From the NCBI GenBank assembly GCA_964610765.1, contig CAZSWS010000040.1:1-24997 (forward strand): a stretch of DNA of 24,997 bases, in the 5' to 3' direction. A model generated the notes under the pieces. The model did no database searches. It was not told the DNA's origin and saw nothing but the letters and a program-made list of their open reading frames with translations. Made by a program: the position numbers and the translations under genes. Positions 1-8,577 of the stretch are shown here, piece after piece (position 1 is the first letter of the stretch; the number at the start of each line of letters is the position of its first letter). This DNA comes from CAZSWS01 sp964610765. Lineage in GTDB: Bacteria; Bacteroidota; Bacteroidia; Bacteroidales; Tannerellaceae.

Positions 1-71
1 ATGACGGTCTAGGGGGGCTGGTGGAATAAAACGCTATCTGCAAGACTATACAATGACAACCAGAGCAATAG

Positions 72-1214
72 CTAAGAGAGCGAGCGGCAGAATGTATAGA
101 CGGCTTGTTCTAATAATTGAGGAGCTTGGGAGAGGGCCATTGAGAGGGCCATTTCCGGTGGAGTAATTGAGAGGGTTTGGGTAAAGACCTGACCGAACAC
201 ATCCGAAGAACTATCCTCGACACTTCCACCAAAGGCAATAATAGGCTTTCCAAACTCCATAGCCCAGGCAGCTACACGGGATGCTGTTTTTCCGGATAAG
301 GTTTGCCGATCTATACGTCCCTCGCCGGTAAACACGATATCGGCCTGACGGATAGCTTCCGGTAGACCCATATATTCACCTATCAACTTTGCTCCGGGGG
401 TGATGGATACTTGCGTAAAACTAAGTAATCCAAATCCCAGTCCTCCGGCTGCTCCTGCACCGGGAAATGAGGTATAATCGGTACCGGTCTTTGACATAAC
501 CAGGTTTGCATAATGTAATAAAGCATCATCCAGACGTTGGACATCTTCAGCAGAAGCCCCTTTTTGTGGTCCATAAACAGCAGAAGCCCCATTGGCTCCT
601 AACAACGGATTGGTGACATCCGCCGCTATCTGAATAGTCACTTGTGATAAGCGCGGGTCGATATGGGTTGTATCAATCACAGACAGTTGACTCAATGCAG
701 CACCACCGGGAGCTAACTCAGCGCCGGACTTATCTAAAAAGCGCACTCCCAAAGCTTGTAAGAACCCACTTCCCCCATCATTGGTAGCACTTCCCCCTAA
801 ACCAAGGATGATATGCCGAACACCTTGATTCAATGCGTCCAAGACCAGTTGCCCGGTACCTTGGGTCGTAGCCTGTAAAAGGTCGGATGAAGTGCGATTA
901 GAAAATTGAAATCCGGAAGCAGCTGCCGTTTCTATAAAAGCCGTTTGCCCATCCGGTGATATACCATAGGTTGAATGCATGAGAGAACCTAGGGGTCCGA
1001 TAACTTCCAATGAGCGGAATATCCCTCCGGATACCGTCACCAATGCTTCAACCGTCCCTTCACCCCCATCAGCCATGGGCTTTAATAGGCATTGCGCATG
1101 CGGAATTGCCCGCAAAACACCTCGCTGCATGCACTCACAAACCTGTGTGGCAGACAGCGAACCTTTGAAAGAATCGGGTGCTAAAACAACGATGGGCGAA
1201 TCAGGTATATACAT
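72..1214 (-). CDS. glxK: Glycerate kinase (glycerate 2-kinase family GlxK/GarK type)
   Basis: Phosphorylates D-glycerate with ATP in the cytoplasm, feeding glycolysis. About 380 residues, the normal family length. Family blocks are visible in order: APDSFKGSLSA near the N-terminus, PMADGGEGT at about 48-56, FIETAAASG, GLGGSATNDGGSGF at about 139-152, a DVTNPLLGANGA segment and GEGRIDRQTLSGKT near residue 300. I place the start at the ATG at 1214. A GTG codon directly before it would add one residue but is a less likely start. It is divergent from the spmAB-like gene with about 110 nt between. No convincing TAnnTTTG box faces this gene; TACCTTTA at 1239-1246 on the minus strand is one base off. 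Whether the product is 2- or 3-phosphoglycerate is family knowledge that I did not resolve from residues. Confidence 0.95.
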   Translation of the reverse strand: MYIPDSPIVVLAPDSFKGSLSATQVCECMQRGVLRAIPHAQCLLKPMADGGEGTVEALVTVSGGIFRSLEVIGPLGSLMHSTYGISPDGQTAFIETAAASGFQFSNRTSSDLLQATTQGTGQLVLDALNQGVRHIILGLGGSATNDGGSGFLQALGVRFLDKSGAELAPGGAALSQLSVIDTTHIDPRLSQVTIQIAADVTNPLLGANGASAVYGPQKGASAEDVQRLDDALLHYANLVMSKTGTDYTSFPGAGAAGGLGFGLLSFTQVSITPGAKLIGEYMGLPEAIRQADIVFTGEGRIDRQTLSGKTASRVAAWAMEFGKPIIAFGGSVEDSSSDVFGQVFTQTLSITPPEMALSMALSQAPQLLEQAVYTFCRSLS

Positions 1215-1298
1215 CACAGTAAGGCATTTATTGATAGGTAAAGGTAAAGAAAAACATAGAATATACTTATCATTGAATCATAATCAGTTAAGAATTCG

Positions 1299-1306
1299 TA
1301 TTTTTG
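1299..1306 (+). promoter_or_regulatory. Putative -7 promoter box (TATTTTTG) for the spmAB-ybeY-mnmG operon
   Basis: TATTTTTG fits the Bacteroidota -7 consensus TAnnTTTG exactly. A TTG at 1273-1275 could be the -33 element, but its 23-nt spacing is longer than usual. Transcription would start near 1311-1314, which is downstream of the ATG at 1308 and supports the ATG at 1326 as the real start of the next gene. Confidence 0.5.
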
Positions 1307-1325
1307 CATGCTGAAAGGAAAGGGT

Positions 1326-2558
1326 ATGGTACTGAATTATATATGGATTGCCTTCTTTGTAATAGCCTTGGTTGTTGCATTTACTAAACTGGTGTTTTTC
1401 GGAGACGTTGAGGTATTTACGGAAATCATCAATTCTACTTTTGCCTCGGCCAGACAAGGTTTTGAAATATCCATCGGTTTGACCGGCATCTTATCTCTTT
1501 GGTTAGGGATTATGAAAATTGGTGAAAAAGGTGGACTTATACAAGCATTTGCCCGATTCGCATCGCCTGTATTTACCAAGCTGTTTCCGGATATTCCGAA
1601 AGATCATCCGGCATCGGGTTCTATATTTATGAATTTCTCTGCCAACCTACTAGGCCTGGATAATGCGGCTACTCCCATCGGGCTGAAGGCTATGCAAGAA
1701 CTGCAAGAATTGAATCCGAAAAAGGATACTGCGAGCGACTCAATGATTATGTACTTGAGTATCAACGCATCAGGGCTAACAATCATACCCATTACCATCA
1801 TGATGTATCGAGCACAATACGGAGCAGCCAATCCATCGGATGTGTTTCTTCCGATATTGATATGCACCAGTATTGCCACTTTAGTAGCGATCCTTTCAGT
1901 CTGTTTTATGCAGAAAATCAATATCTTACAAAAGAATTTATTGTTTTTCTTTGGTGGTTTAATCCTGTTTTTAGGAGGTGTAATCATCTTATTCAACCAA
2001 TTAACCAACGAACAGATAAATGTATATTCGACGGTCTTTGCCAACACACTCCTTTTTTCCATTATTTGTGGATTTATAGTCAGTGGTATACGCAAAAAAA
2101 TAAATGTGTACGATGCCTTTATTGAAGGTGCAAAAGAAGGTTTTACGACAGCCGTAAAAATCATTCCGTTTTTAGTGGCTATATTGGTTGGAATTGGCGT
2201 GTTCAGGGCTTCAGGAGCTATGGATTTCCTAATTGATGGAATAGCCTGGTGTGTAGGTTCGTTAGGCTTCAACACTGAATTTGTAGGCGCTTTACCTACC
2301 ATGATCATGAAACCCTTGAGTGGAAGTGGTTCGAGAGGTATGATGTTGGATGCTATGAATACATACGGGGTAGATTCGTTTGTAGGCAGACTTTCCTCAT
2401 TGGCACAAGGTGCTACTGATACGGTATTTTATATCGTAGCGGTCTATTATGGCAGTGTGGCCATTAAAAACACCCGCTATACCGTTCCCGTTGCCTTACT
2501 GGCTGATGTAGCCGGTGCGTTAGCTGCGATTTTCGTCGCTTACTTATTTTTTGGATAA
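1326..2558 (+). CDS. Fused SpmA/SpmB-like nucleoside-recognition (Gate) membrane protein
   Basis: A polytopic inner-membrane protein of 410 residues. It begins with a hydrophobic helix (MVLNYIWIAFFVIALVV) and has many further hydrophobic segments. It looks like two halves. The first (about 1-190) resembles spore maturation protein A, including GLDNAATPIGLKAM. The second (about 250-410) resembles SpmB, including GALPTMIMKPLSGSGSRGMM. Both halves belong to the nucleoside-recognition/Gate domain family. The transported substrate is unknown, and the 'spore maturation' name comes from Firmicutes and says nothing certain here. A longer reading from ATG 1308 is possible, but that codon lies at the promoter box; remembered Bacteroides orthologues begin MVLNYIWIAFF, so I choose 1326. 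It heads the operon, 18 nt before ybeY. Confidence 0.88.
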   Translation: MVLNYIWIAFFVIALVVAFTKLVFFGDVEVFTEIINSTFASARQGFEISIGLTGILSLWLGIMKIGEKGGLIQAFARFASPVFTKLFPDIPKDHPASGSIFMNFSANLLGLDNAATPIGLKAMQELQELNPKKDTASDSMIMYLSINASGLTIIPITIMMYRAQYGAANPSDVFLPILICTSIATLVAILSVCFMQKINILQKNLLFFFGGLILFLGGVIILFNQLTNEQINVYSTVFANTLLFSIICGFIVSGIRKKINVYDAFIEGAKEGFTTAVKIIPFLVAILVGIGVFRASGAMDFLIDGIAWCVGSLGFNTEFVGALPTMIMKPLSGSGSRGMMLDAMNTYGVDSFVGRLSSLAQGATDTVFYIVAVYYGSVAIKNTRYTVPVALLADVAGALAAIFVAYLFFG

Positions 2559-2576
2559 CGATTATATTATTAAAAC

Positions 2577-3038
2577 ATGGCTATCACCTATCATAAAGAA
2601 GATGTATCTATTCCGACTATTCGTAGAAGAATAATTAATGGATGGATAAAAAAAGTAGCTGCCTACCATCAAAAGAAAACAGGCGATATTGCCTATATCT
2701 TTTGTTCAGATGAGAAGATATTGGAAATAAACAATCAATATTTACAACACGATTATTATACAGATATCATCACATTCGACTATACAGAAAACGACCTTAT
2801 CAGCGGTGATATATTTATTAGTATAGATACCGTCAGGAGTAATGCGGAAAAATATTCAGTTCCATACATGCACGAGCTATACCGGGTTCTTATACACGGC
2901 ATACTTCACTTGTCCGGAATAGATGACCTCAGTGAAGAAGACGAACGTCAAATGCGAAAAGAAGAAGAGAAAGCCCTTCGTATTCTTTTCGATGAAATGG
3001 ACGAAATAGAAAAAAATAACATTCAAAAGAAAGCATAA
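2577..3038 (+). CDS. ybeY: YbeY endoribonuclease, rRNA maturation and ribosome quality control
   Basis: A single-strand-specific metallo-endoribonuclease that acts in 16S rRNA 3' end processing and ribosome quality control in the cytoplasm. It has 153 residues, normal for the family. The hallmark motif is HGILHLSGIDD at 107-117. Its first two zinc-ligand histidines (H107, H111) are present, but the third position, usually His, is Asp117. I recall the same Asp in other Bacteroidales YbeY proteins, so this is probably a lineage variant and not damage. Upstream, YLQHDYYTDIITFDY is also conserved in the family. The ATG start follows the spmAB-like stop by 18 nt, and the stop lies 5 nt before mnmG, so the genes are very likely cotranscribed. 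Confidence 0.95.
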   Translation: MAITYHKEDVSIPTIRRRIINGWIKKVAAYHQKKTGDIAYIFCSDEKILEINNQYLQHDYYTDIITFDYTENDLISGDIFISIDTVRSNAEKYSVPYMHELYRVLIHGILHLSGIDDLSEEDERQMRKEEEKALRILFDEMDEIEKNNIQKKA

Positions 3039-3043
3039 ATAAG

Positions 3044-4921
3044 ATGAAATTCACCTACGATGTGATTGTAGTGGGAGCCGGACATGCCGGTTGTGAAGCA
3101 GCAGCTGCAGCAGCCAACATGGGTTCAAGCACCCTTTTAATCACCATGGACATGAACAAAATCGCACAAATGAGCTGTAATCCCGCTGTTGGGGGAATAG
3201 CCAAAGGTCAAATTGTGCGCGAAATAGATGCTATGGGCGGTTATATGGGTATTATTACCGATGAAACGGCTATCCAGTTTCGTATGTTGAACCGAAGCAA
3301 AGGACCCGCCATGTGGAGTCCTCGCGCTCAAAGTGACCGTGCTAAATTTATTGAAGCATGGAAAGAAACATTAGAAAACACACCTAATTTAAATCTCTGG
3401 CAGGACATGGTTACCGAACTAGTGATTGAAAAAGGAGTGGTGAAAGGCGTTAAAACAGGTATGCAAGTTACCTTTAATGCCGAAACCGTTATACTTACCA
3501 ACGGAACATTTTTGAATGGTTTAATCCATATTGGGCGTGTACAGATGGAAGGAGGACGACTTTCTGAACCCTCGTCGTATGGGCTTACCGAACAACTTCG
3601 CTCGCTAGGCTTCCGCTCTGACCGCATGAAAACCGGTACGCCCATGCGTATAGATGCACGAAGCGTAGACTTTTCGTTGACCACGGAACAACCCGGAGAT
3701 GATGACTTTCATACTTTCTCTTATTTAGATACGGTGAGCCGTAAACTAAAACAACTCAGTTGTTGGACACTTTTCACCAACGAGGCTTCACATCGAATTT
3801 TGGAGCAAGGTTTGCCCGATTCACCGCTATATAATGGGCAAATACAGAGTATAGGACCCCGATATTGCCCCAGTATAGAAACGAAAATTGTGACGTTTGC
3901 CGATAAAACACAGCATCAATTATTTCTAGAACCCGAAGGAGAATCGACGCAAGAATATTATTTAAATGGATTTTCTTCTTCCCTACCCTTACCTATTCAA
4001 CTAAAAGCTTTGCAAGAAATTCCGGCATTTAGAAATGTACAGATATTCCGCCCGGGTTATGCCATTGAATATGATTTCTTTGATCCGACACAACTGGAGC
4101 ATACGCTGGAAACAAAGTTGATAAAAAACCTCTACTTTGCCGGACAAATAAATGGAACTACCGGCTATGAGGAGGCCGGAGGGCAGGGCTTAATAGCGGG
4201 TATCAATGCACATATTCGCTGCCACGGCGGCAGTCCTTTTACATTGGGGCGCAACGAAGCTTATATCGGTGTATTGATAGACGACTTGGTAACAAAAGGT
4301 GTAGATGAGCCTTACCGCATGTTTACATCCAGGGCTGAATATCGCATCCTACTGCGTCAAGACGATGCGGATATGCGACTCACCCCTAAAGCGTACGAGC
4401 TTGGGTTGGCCAATTCATACCGCTATGAATTGCTTCAAAAGAAGAAAGAATATAGGGACGGTTTGATTGCGTTTGCTTCATCTTACTCTATTAAGCCGGC
4501 ATACATTAATAGTGCGCTGGAACAAAAAGGGACAACCCCACTCTCGCAAGGATGCAAATTGATTGATTTAATACTGCGTCCACAGCTGAATATTTCCTTC
4601 TTGGCTGAACATATTCCGGCACTTCAGTTGGCATTAGATAACATACCCGAATCACAAAAAGAGGAAATTATTGAAGCGGCTGAAATACTCATGAAATATG
4701 ACGGCTATATAAAAAGAGAACAGCAAATCGCAGATAAGATAGCCCGACTGGAAAATATTCAGATAGCCGATAAATTTGACTATTCTTCCATTCAATCTCT
4801 TTCAACAGAAGCAAGAGAAAAGCTAGATAAAATAAAACCTAAAACTATAGCACAAGCTAGTCGTATTCCCGGCATCTCTCCAAGTGATATAAATATCCTA
4901 TTAATGATGATGGGGCGATAG
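3044..4921 (+). CDS. mnmG: tRNA uridine-5-carboxymethylaminomethyl modification enzyme MnmG (GidA)
   Basis: The FAD- and NADH-dependent subunit of the MnmE-MnmG complex, which modifies the wobble uridine (U34) of certain tRNAs. It has 625 residues, against about 629 in E. coli. The N-terminal dinucleotide fold is clear (VIVVGAGHAGCEAAAAA), followed by the family blocks CNPAVGGIAKGQIVREIDAM, GRLSEPSSYGL, RMKTGTPMRID, INGTTGYEEAGGQGLIAG and RAEYRILLRQDDAD. The helical C-terminal tail that contacts MnmE and tRNA is present and ends ISPSDINILLMMMGR. It starts 5 nt after ybeY. In many bacteria mnmG lies near oriC, which fits the parS site just after its stop and the candidate origin 7.5 kb away. 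Confidence 0.98.
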   Translation: MKFTYDVIVVGAGHAGCEAAAAAANMGSSTLLITMDMNKIAQMSCNPAVGGIAKGQIVREIDAMGGYMGIITDETAIQFRMLNRSKGPAMWSPRAQSDRAKFIEAWKETLENTPNLNLWQDMVTELVIEKGVVKGVKTGMQVTFNAETVILTNGTFLNGLIHIGRVQMEGGRLSEPSSYGLTEQLRSLGFRSDRMKTGTPMRIDARSVDFSLTTEQPGDDDFHTFSYLDTVSRKLKQLSCWTLFTNEASHRILEQGLPDSPLYNGQIQSIGPRYCPSIETKIVTFADKTQHQLFLEPEGESTQEYYLNGFSSSLPLPIQLKALQEIPAFRNVQIFRPGYAIEYDFFDPTQLEHTLETKLIKNLYFAGQINGTTGYEEAGGQGLIAGINAHIRCHGGSPFTLGRNEAYIGVLIDDLVTKGVDEPYRMFTSRAEYRILLRQDDADMRLTPKAYELGLANSYRYELLQKKKEYRDGLIAFASSYSIKPAYINSALEQKGTTPLSQGCKLIDLILRPQLNISFLAEHIPALQLALDNIPESQKEEIIEAAEILMKYDGYIKREQQIADKIARLENIQIADKFDYSSIQSLSTEAREKLDKIKPKTIAQASRIPGISPSDINILLMMMGR

Positions 4922-4925
4922 CCGT

Positions 4926-4949
4926 AAATTGTTCCACGTGAAACAATTT
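4926..4949. other. parS: parS centromere-like site (predicted ParB/Spo0J binding)
   Basis: The core at 4930-4945 is TGTTCCACGTGAAACA. It equals the bacterial parS consensus TGTTNCACGTGAAACA, allowing the variable base. The palindrome extends to 24 bp (AAATTG...CAATTT) with one mismatched pair. It lies in the only gap of any size in this operon, between mnmG and uvrC. The only other CACGTG hexamer I noted with parS-like flanks, inside the symporter gene, has four mismatches. ParB binding is established knowledge for this sequence in other phyla and is inferred here. Confidence 0.82.
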
Positions 4950-4991
4950 AAGCGCAATGTATTGCTTTTCAAGTAATAATAAAAAGGAACA

Positions 4992-6809
4992 ATGGATAAA
5001 ACGCTTGAAAAAAAACTAACAGTCATTCTAAGCACCCTACCGGAAAATCCCGGATGTTATCAATTTATTAATGAAGCAGGAATTATTATTTATGTAGGTA
5101 AAGCAAAGAATTTAAAGAAACGTGTAAGCTCCTATTTTCACAAAGAGCATGAAAATATAAAAACACGTATCATGGTTAGGCATATTAGAGACATACGTTA
5201 TATCGTTGTAGATACGGAAGAAGATGCGCTTTTGCTAGAAAACAATTTGATAAAAGAATATCGCCCACGATATAATGTCTTGCTAAAAGATGACAAGACC
5301 TATCCCTATATCGTGGTGACGCATGAACCATTTCCACGCATATTCCTGACTCGAAATATAAATAAGGACGGATCAAATTATTACGGTCCGTATGCTTCGG
5401 TTCATATGGCAAGAACCATGGTAGATATGATTCGCAACATCTACCCTATCCGCACTTGCCGACTGTTGCTAAATGAAGAAGATATTAAAAAAGGGAAATT
5501 TAAAGAATGTCTTCAATACCATATCAAACGATGCAAAGCCCCTTGTATTGGATTGCAAACCATGGATGAATACCGGGAAAATATCGCAATAAGTAAGGAT
5601 ATCTTAAAGGGAAATCTGACAAAAGTTAGTCAGACACTTATTGCTAAAATGAATACACTGTCAGAAAATTTAGCATTTGAAGAAGCCCAAGAAATAAAAT
5701 TAAAATATGAAACGATTGAAAACTATCGTTCAAAATCGACCGTTGTTCCGACACTAAATAATGTAGATGTTTATTCATTTGATGAAAATGAATCATCGGC
5801 ATTTATCAATTTTATGCATGTGGGAGATGGAGCTATTACGCAGGTATATACGTTAGAATACAAAAAAAGACTCGAAGAAAAGAAAGAAGAACTCTTGGGC
5901 TGGGGAATTATTGAATTGCGCAAACGATTCAAAAGTGATTCAAAAGAAATTATTATTCCATTTTTGCCGGATATTACCCTAGAGAAATCGAACATAACTT
6001 TTACAATTCCTAAAATAGGCGATAAGAAAAGACTGCTCGAATTGTCAACAAAAAACGTCAAACAGTTTAAAATAGATAAATTAAAACGCAGTGATAAGTT
6101 TAATCCGGAACAACGAACTACCCGGCTATTAACTACCCTGCAAAAAGATTTACACCTGAACAAACTTCCTTGGCATATTGAATGCTTTGATAATTCAAAT
6201 ATCCAAGGTACGCATCCGGTATCAGCCTGTGTCGTCTTTAAAAAAGGAAAACCTTCAAAAAAGGATTATCGACTGTTTCATATTAAAACTGTTACCGGTC
6301 CGGATGATTATGCCTCGATGAAAGAAAGCATCACCCGAAGGTATAAACGTGTATTGGAAGAGCAGGGTGAAATGCCCCAACTGATTGTTATAGATGGCGG
6401 AAAAGGGCAGTTAGGCATAGCTGTTGAAGTATTGGAAGAAATGAAAATATATCCCGAACAAGCCACGGTAATAGGTATTGCAGAAAGGATGGAAGAAATC
6501 TATTATCCGGGTGATTCCATCCCATTAATATTGGATAAAAACTCAGAAACCTTGCGTATTATTCAACACATTCGGGATGAAGCCCACCGCTTTGGACTAA
6601 CGTTTCATCAAAAGACACGAAGCAAGGCACAAACAGCTTCAGCCTTAGACAATATACCGGGTATAGGAGATAAAACAAAAGAATTAATATTACGTAAATA
6701 TAAAAGTATCAAGAGATTACGTGATGTTTCAGTAGAAGAATTGGCTGAAGTTATTGGTTCATCGAGGGCTAATAAACTTTACCAAGCATTACATACAAAA
6801 GAAAAATAA
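4992..6809 (+). CDS. uvrC: UvrABC system protein C (excinuclease ABC subunit C)
   Basis: The dual-incision nuclease of nucleotide excision repair, cutting on both sides of lesions handed over by UvrAB. It has 605 residues, the usual length. Domains in order: an N-terminal GIY-YIG nuclease (about 14-95, with GCYQFI, IIYVGKAKNLKKRVSSYF and the ENNLIKEYRPRYN helix); a Cys-rich region with CLQYHIKRCKAPC; a UVR motif that contacts UvrB (about 205-240, NLAFEEAQEIK); an RNase H-like nuclease (CFDNSNIQGTHPV, then VIDGGKGQL); and a C-terminal helix-hairpin-helix pair (NIPGIGDKTKELIL). The ATG start follows the parS-bearing gap, and dtd begins 6 nt after the stop. No clear promoter box lies in the gap, so it is probably cotranscribed with mnmG. 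Confidence 0.98.
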   Translation: MDKTLEKKLTVILSTLPENPGCYQFINEAGIIIYVGKAKNLKKRVSSYFHKEHENIKTRIMVRHIRDIRYIVVDTEEDALLLENNLIKEYRPRYNVLLKDDKTYPYIVVTHEPFPRIFLTRNINKDGSNYYGPYASVHMARTMVDMIRNIYPIRTCRLLLNEEDIKKGKFKECLQYHIKRCKAPCIGLQTMDEYRENIAISKDILKGNLTKVSQTLIAKMNTLSENLAFEEAQEIKLKYETIENYRSKSTVVPTLNNVDVYSFDENESSAFINFMHVGDGAITQVYTLEYKKRLEEKKEELLGWGIIELRKRFKSDSKEIIIPFLPDITLEKSNITFTIPKIGDKKRLLELSTKNVKQFKIDKLKRSDKFNPEQRTTRLLTTLQKDLHLNKLPWHIECFDNSNIQGTHPVSACVVFKKGKPSKKDYRLFHIKTVTGPDDYASMKESITRRYKRVLEEQGEMPQLIVIDGGKGQLGIAVEVLEEMKIYPEQATVIGIAERMEEIYYPGDSIPLILDKNSETLRIIQHIRDEAHRFGLTFHQKTRSKAQTASALDNIPGIGDKTKELILRKYKSIKRLRDVSVEELAEVIGSSRANKLYQALHTKEK

Positions 6810-6815
6810 TATACT

Positions 6816-7268
6816 ATGCGAGTAATCATTCAACGAACAAAGCGGGCATCCGTTAGTATTGAAAATGAAATTAAAAGTGAGATAAACCAAGGAATGCTCA
6901 TTCTAGTTGGCATTGAAGATTCTGATAATGAGGATGATATAAATTGGTTATGCAAGAAAATAATTAATTTACGTATATTTGATGACCAAGAAGGTGTCAT
7001 GAACTTATCTATCAAAGATATAGGTGGAGATATCTTGGCAGTTAGCCAATTTACACTGCATGCTTCGACTAGAAAAGGAAACAGACCTTCGTATATACGT
7101 GCTTCTAAACCGGAAATAGCCATACCCATGTACGAAAAGTTTTGTCAAACACTGGAAGAGGCCTTGGGAAAACCCATACAAACGGGTACATTCGGTGCTG
7201 ATATGCAAGTAGCATTGATTAACGACGGTCCGGTTACCATCATCATAGACAGTCAACTAAAAGAATGA
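6816..7268 (+). CDS. dtd: D-aminoacyl-tRNA deacylase
   Basis: Removes D-amino acids, and glycine mischarged on tRNA-Ala, from tRNA, protecting translation. It has 150 residues, close to the normal 145-150. Both active-site motifs are present: SQFTLHA at 77-83 and the GPVT element at 138-141, which supplies the cross-subunit Gly-cisPro motif in the dimer. It sits between uvrC (6-nt gap) and the MazG-like gene (6-nt gap), inside the same operon. Confidence 0.97.
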   Translation: MRVIIQRTKRASVSIENEIKSEINQGMLILVGIEDSDNEDDINWLCKKIINLRIFDDQEGVMNLSIKDIGGDILAVSQFTLHASTRKGNRPSYIRASKPEIAIPMYEKFCQTLEEALGKPIQTGTFGADMQVALINDGPVTIIIDSQLKE

Positions 7269-7274
7269 ATAAGC

Positions 7275-7616
7275 ATGAATGAAAGCATCACCCTGGCTGA
7301 AGCACAAAAAAAAGTAGATACGTGGATTAAAACCTATGGCGTGAGATACTTTAACGAGCTAACCAACATGGTTATACTCACAGAAGAAGTGGGTGAACTG
7401 GCACGTATTATTGCACGTAAATATGGGGAGCAATCCTTTAAAGAAAGTGATAAAAAAGTAGATGCAGCCGATGAAATGGCCGATATATTATGGGTATTGT
7501 TATGCCTAGCCAATCAAATGGGTATAGACCTAACAGACGCATTTCATCAAAACATGCAAAAGAAAACAGTACGAGATAAAGAAAGACATCAAAACAATAA
7601 AAAATTAGGACAATGA
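7275..7616 (+). CDS. MazG-like nucleotide pyrophosphohydrolase
   Basis: A small all-alpha NTP pyrophosphohydrolase of 113 residues, probably hydrolysing (d)NTPs to monophosphates and diphosphate as a house-cleaning enzyme. The Mg-binding signature of the MazG fold is visible: LTEEVGELARIIARKYGEQ (EExxE) and later AADEMADILWVLLCLANQM (ExxD). It is a single-domain form, about half the length of E. coli MazG. The substrate cannot be read from the sequence. Its stop overlaps the deoC start by 4 nt (ATGA), which suggests translational coupling. Confidence 0.9.
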   Translation: MNESITLAEAQKKVDTWIKTYGVRYFNELTNMVILTEEVGELARIIARKYGEQSFKESDKKVDAADEMADILWVLLCLANQMGIDLTDAFHQNMQKKTVRDKERHQNNKKLGQ

Positions 7617-8482
7617 AAACTAAAAAAATAGCAGAAACACTCGATAAATTTGGATCCATAGGTACTGATGAACAAATAAAAGAAGCAGTAGCCAAACTAT
7701 TAAATGAAGCAGCAAAAAAGAATGAGCAGGCAGAAGTATATAAAGAACTGTATGGATATGTTGACCTGACATCATTAACCAGCTTGGATACCAAAGAACA
7801 AATTTGGAAACTAACAGAAGAAGTAAATAAATTTGATGGTAGTAATCCTGAAATACCGAATGTAGCTGCTATCTGCACCTACCCTATCTTCACTGAAATA
7901 GTAAAACAAGCCCTAACAGCCGATGAAGTAAAAATAGCAGCCGTAGCAGCATGTTTTCCCTCGTCGCAAACATTTATAGAAGTAAAAATAGCAGAAATAG
8001 CTATGGCCGTTATGGAAGGAGCCGACGAAATAGATGTGGTACTTAATTTGGGGCTGTTTATGGAAGAAGAATACGAAGAACTATGTATTGAGCTGGATGA
8101 ACTAAAAGAAAGCTGTAGAGAGGCTAAATTGAAGGTCATATTGGAAACAGGCGCATTGAAAAATGTAGAAAATATCTATACTGCATCTATACTCTCCCTA
8201 TACAGTGGAGCAGACTTTATCAAAACATCAACCGGTAAAGAATATCCGGGAGCAACACCGGAAGCAGCTTATGTAATGGCTAAGACTCTAAAAAAATATC
8301 ACCAATTAACCGGAAAGAAAGCGGGACTAAAAGTATCAGGAGGTATACGTACAGCAGAAGAAGCCGTTAAATACTATACTATCGTTAAAGAAGTATTAGG
8401 CGAAGAATGGCTGGATAAAAACTATTTCCGCATTGGGGCAAGCAGCCTTGTAAAAGATTTGCTAATTAAAATTAACTCGTAA
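7613..8482 (+). CDS. deoC: Deoxyribose-phosphate aldolase
   Basis: Splits 2-deoxyribose 5-phosphate into glyceraldehyde 3-phosphate and acetaldehyde in deoxynucleoside catabolism. It is a class I aldolase with a TIM barrel. The Schiff-base lysine is K204 in FIKTSTG, the second active-site lysine is K240 in GLKVSGGIRT, and the catalytic Asp is D141 in GADEIDVVLN. At 289 residues it is longer than E. coli DeoC (259). The extra length is an N-terminal helical stretch, as I recall for other Bacteroidales DeoC proteins. It is the last gene of the plus-strand run and overlaps the MazG-like gene by 4 nt. It converges on the polyprenyl synthase with 95 nt between. Confidence 0.97.
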   Translation: MKTKKIAETLDKFGSIGTDEQIKEAVAKLLNEAAKKNEQAEVYKELYGYVDLTSLTSLDTKEQIWKLTEEVNKFDGSNPEIPNVAAICTYPIFTEIVKQALTADEVKIAAVAACFPSSQTFIEVKIAEIAMAVMEGADEIDVVLNLGLFMEEEYEELCIELDELKESCREAKLKVILETGALKNVENIYTASILSLYSGADFIKTSTGKEYPGATPEAAYVMAKTLKKYHQLTGKKAGLKVSGGIRTAEEAVKYYTIVKEVLGEEWLDKNYFRIGASSLVKDLLIKINS

Positions 8483-8577
8483 TTTGGCGTTTGTTATGTG
8501 AGTTCGAATATTATTCGCCCTTACGACTTTTGGATGTATAGCCTGGGTATTATTGCTGGGAACTTAATGCCCTCTGG

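Noticed and set aside
979..1314. Plus-strand open frame of 111 codons opposite the glycerate kinase N-terminus
   Set aside because: It is antisense to strongly conserved glycerate kinase motifs and has no recognisable product of its own; a shadow frame.
1604..2308. Long minus-strand open frame (234 codons) opposite the spmAB-like gene
   Set aside because: It lies wholly inside a conserved membrane protein gene on the other strand, shows no family features, and has composition explained by the antisense of hydrophobic codons.
8545..8572. Hairpin GGGTATTA / TAATGCCC between deoC and the polyprenyl synthase
   Set aside because: Eight pairs including a G-T pair, a 12-nt loop and no T-run on either side; too weak to call a terminator.
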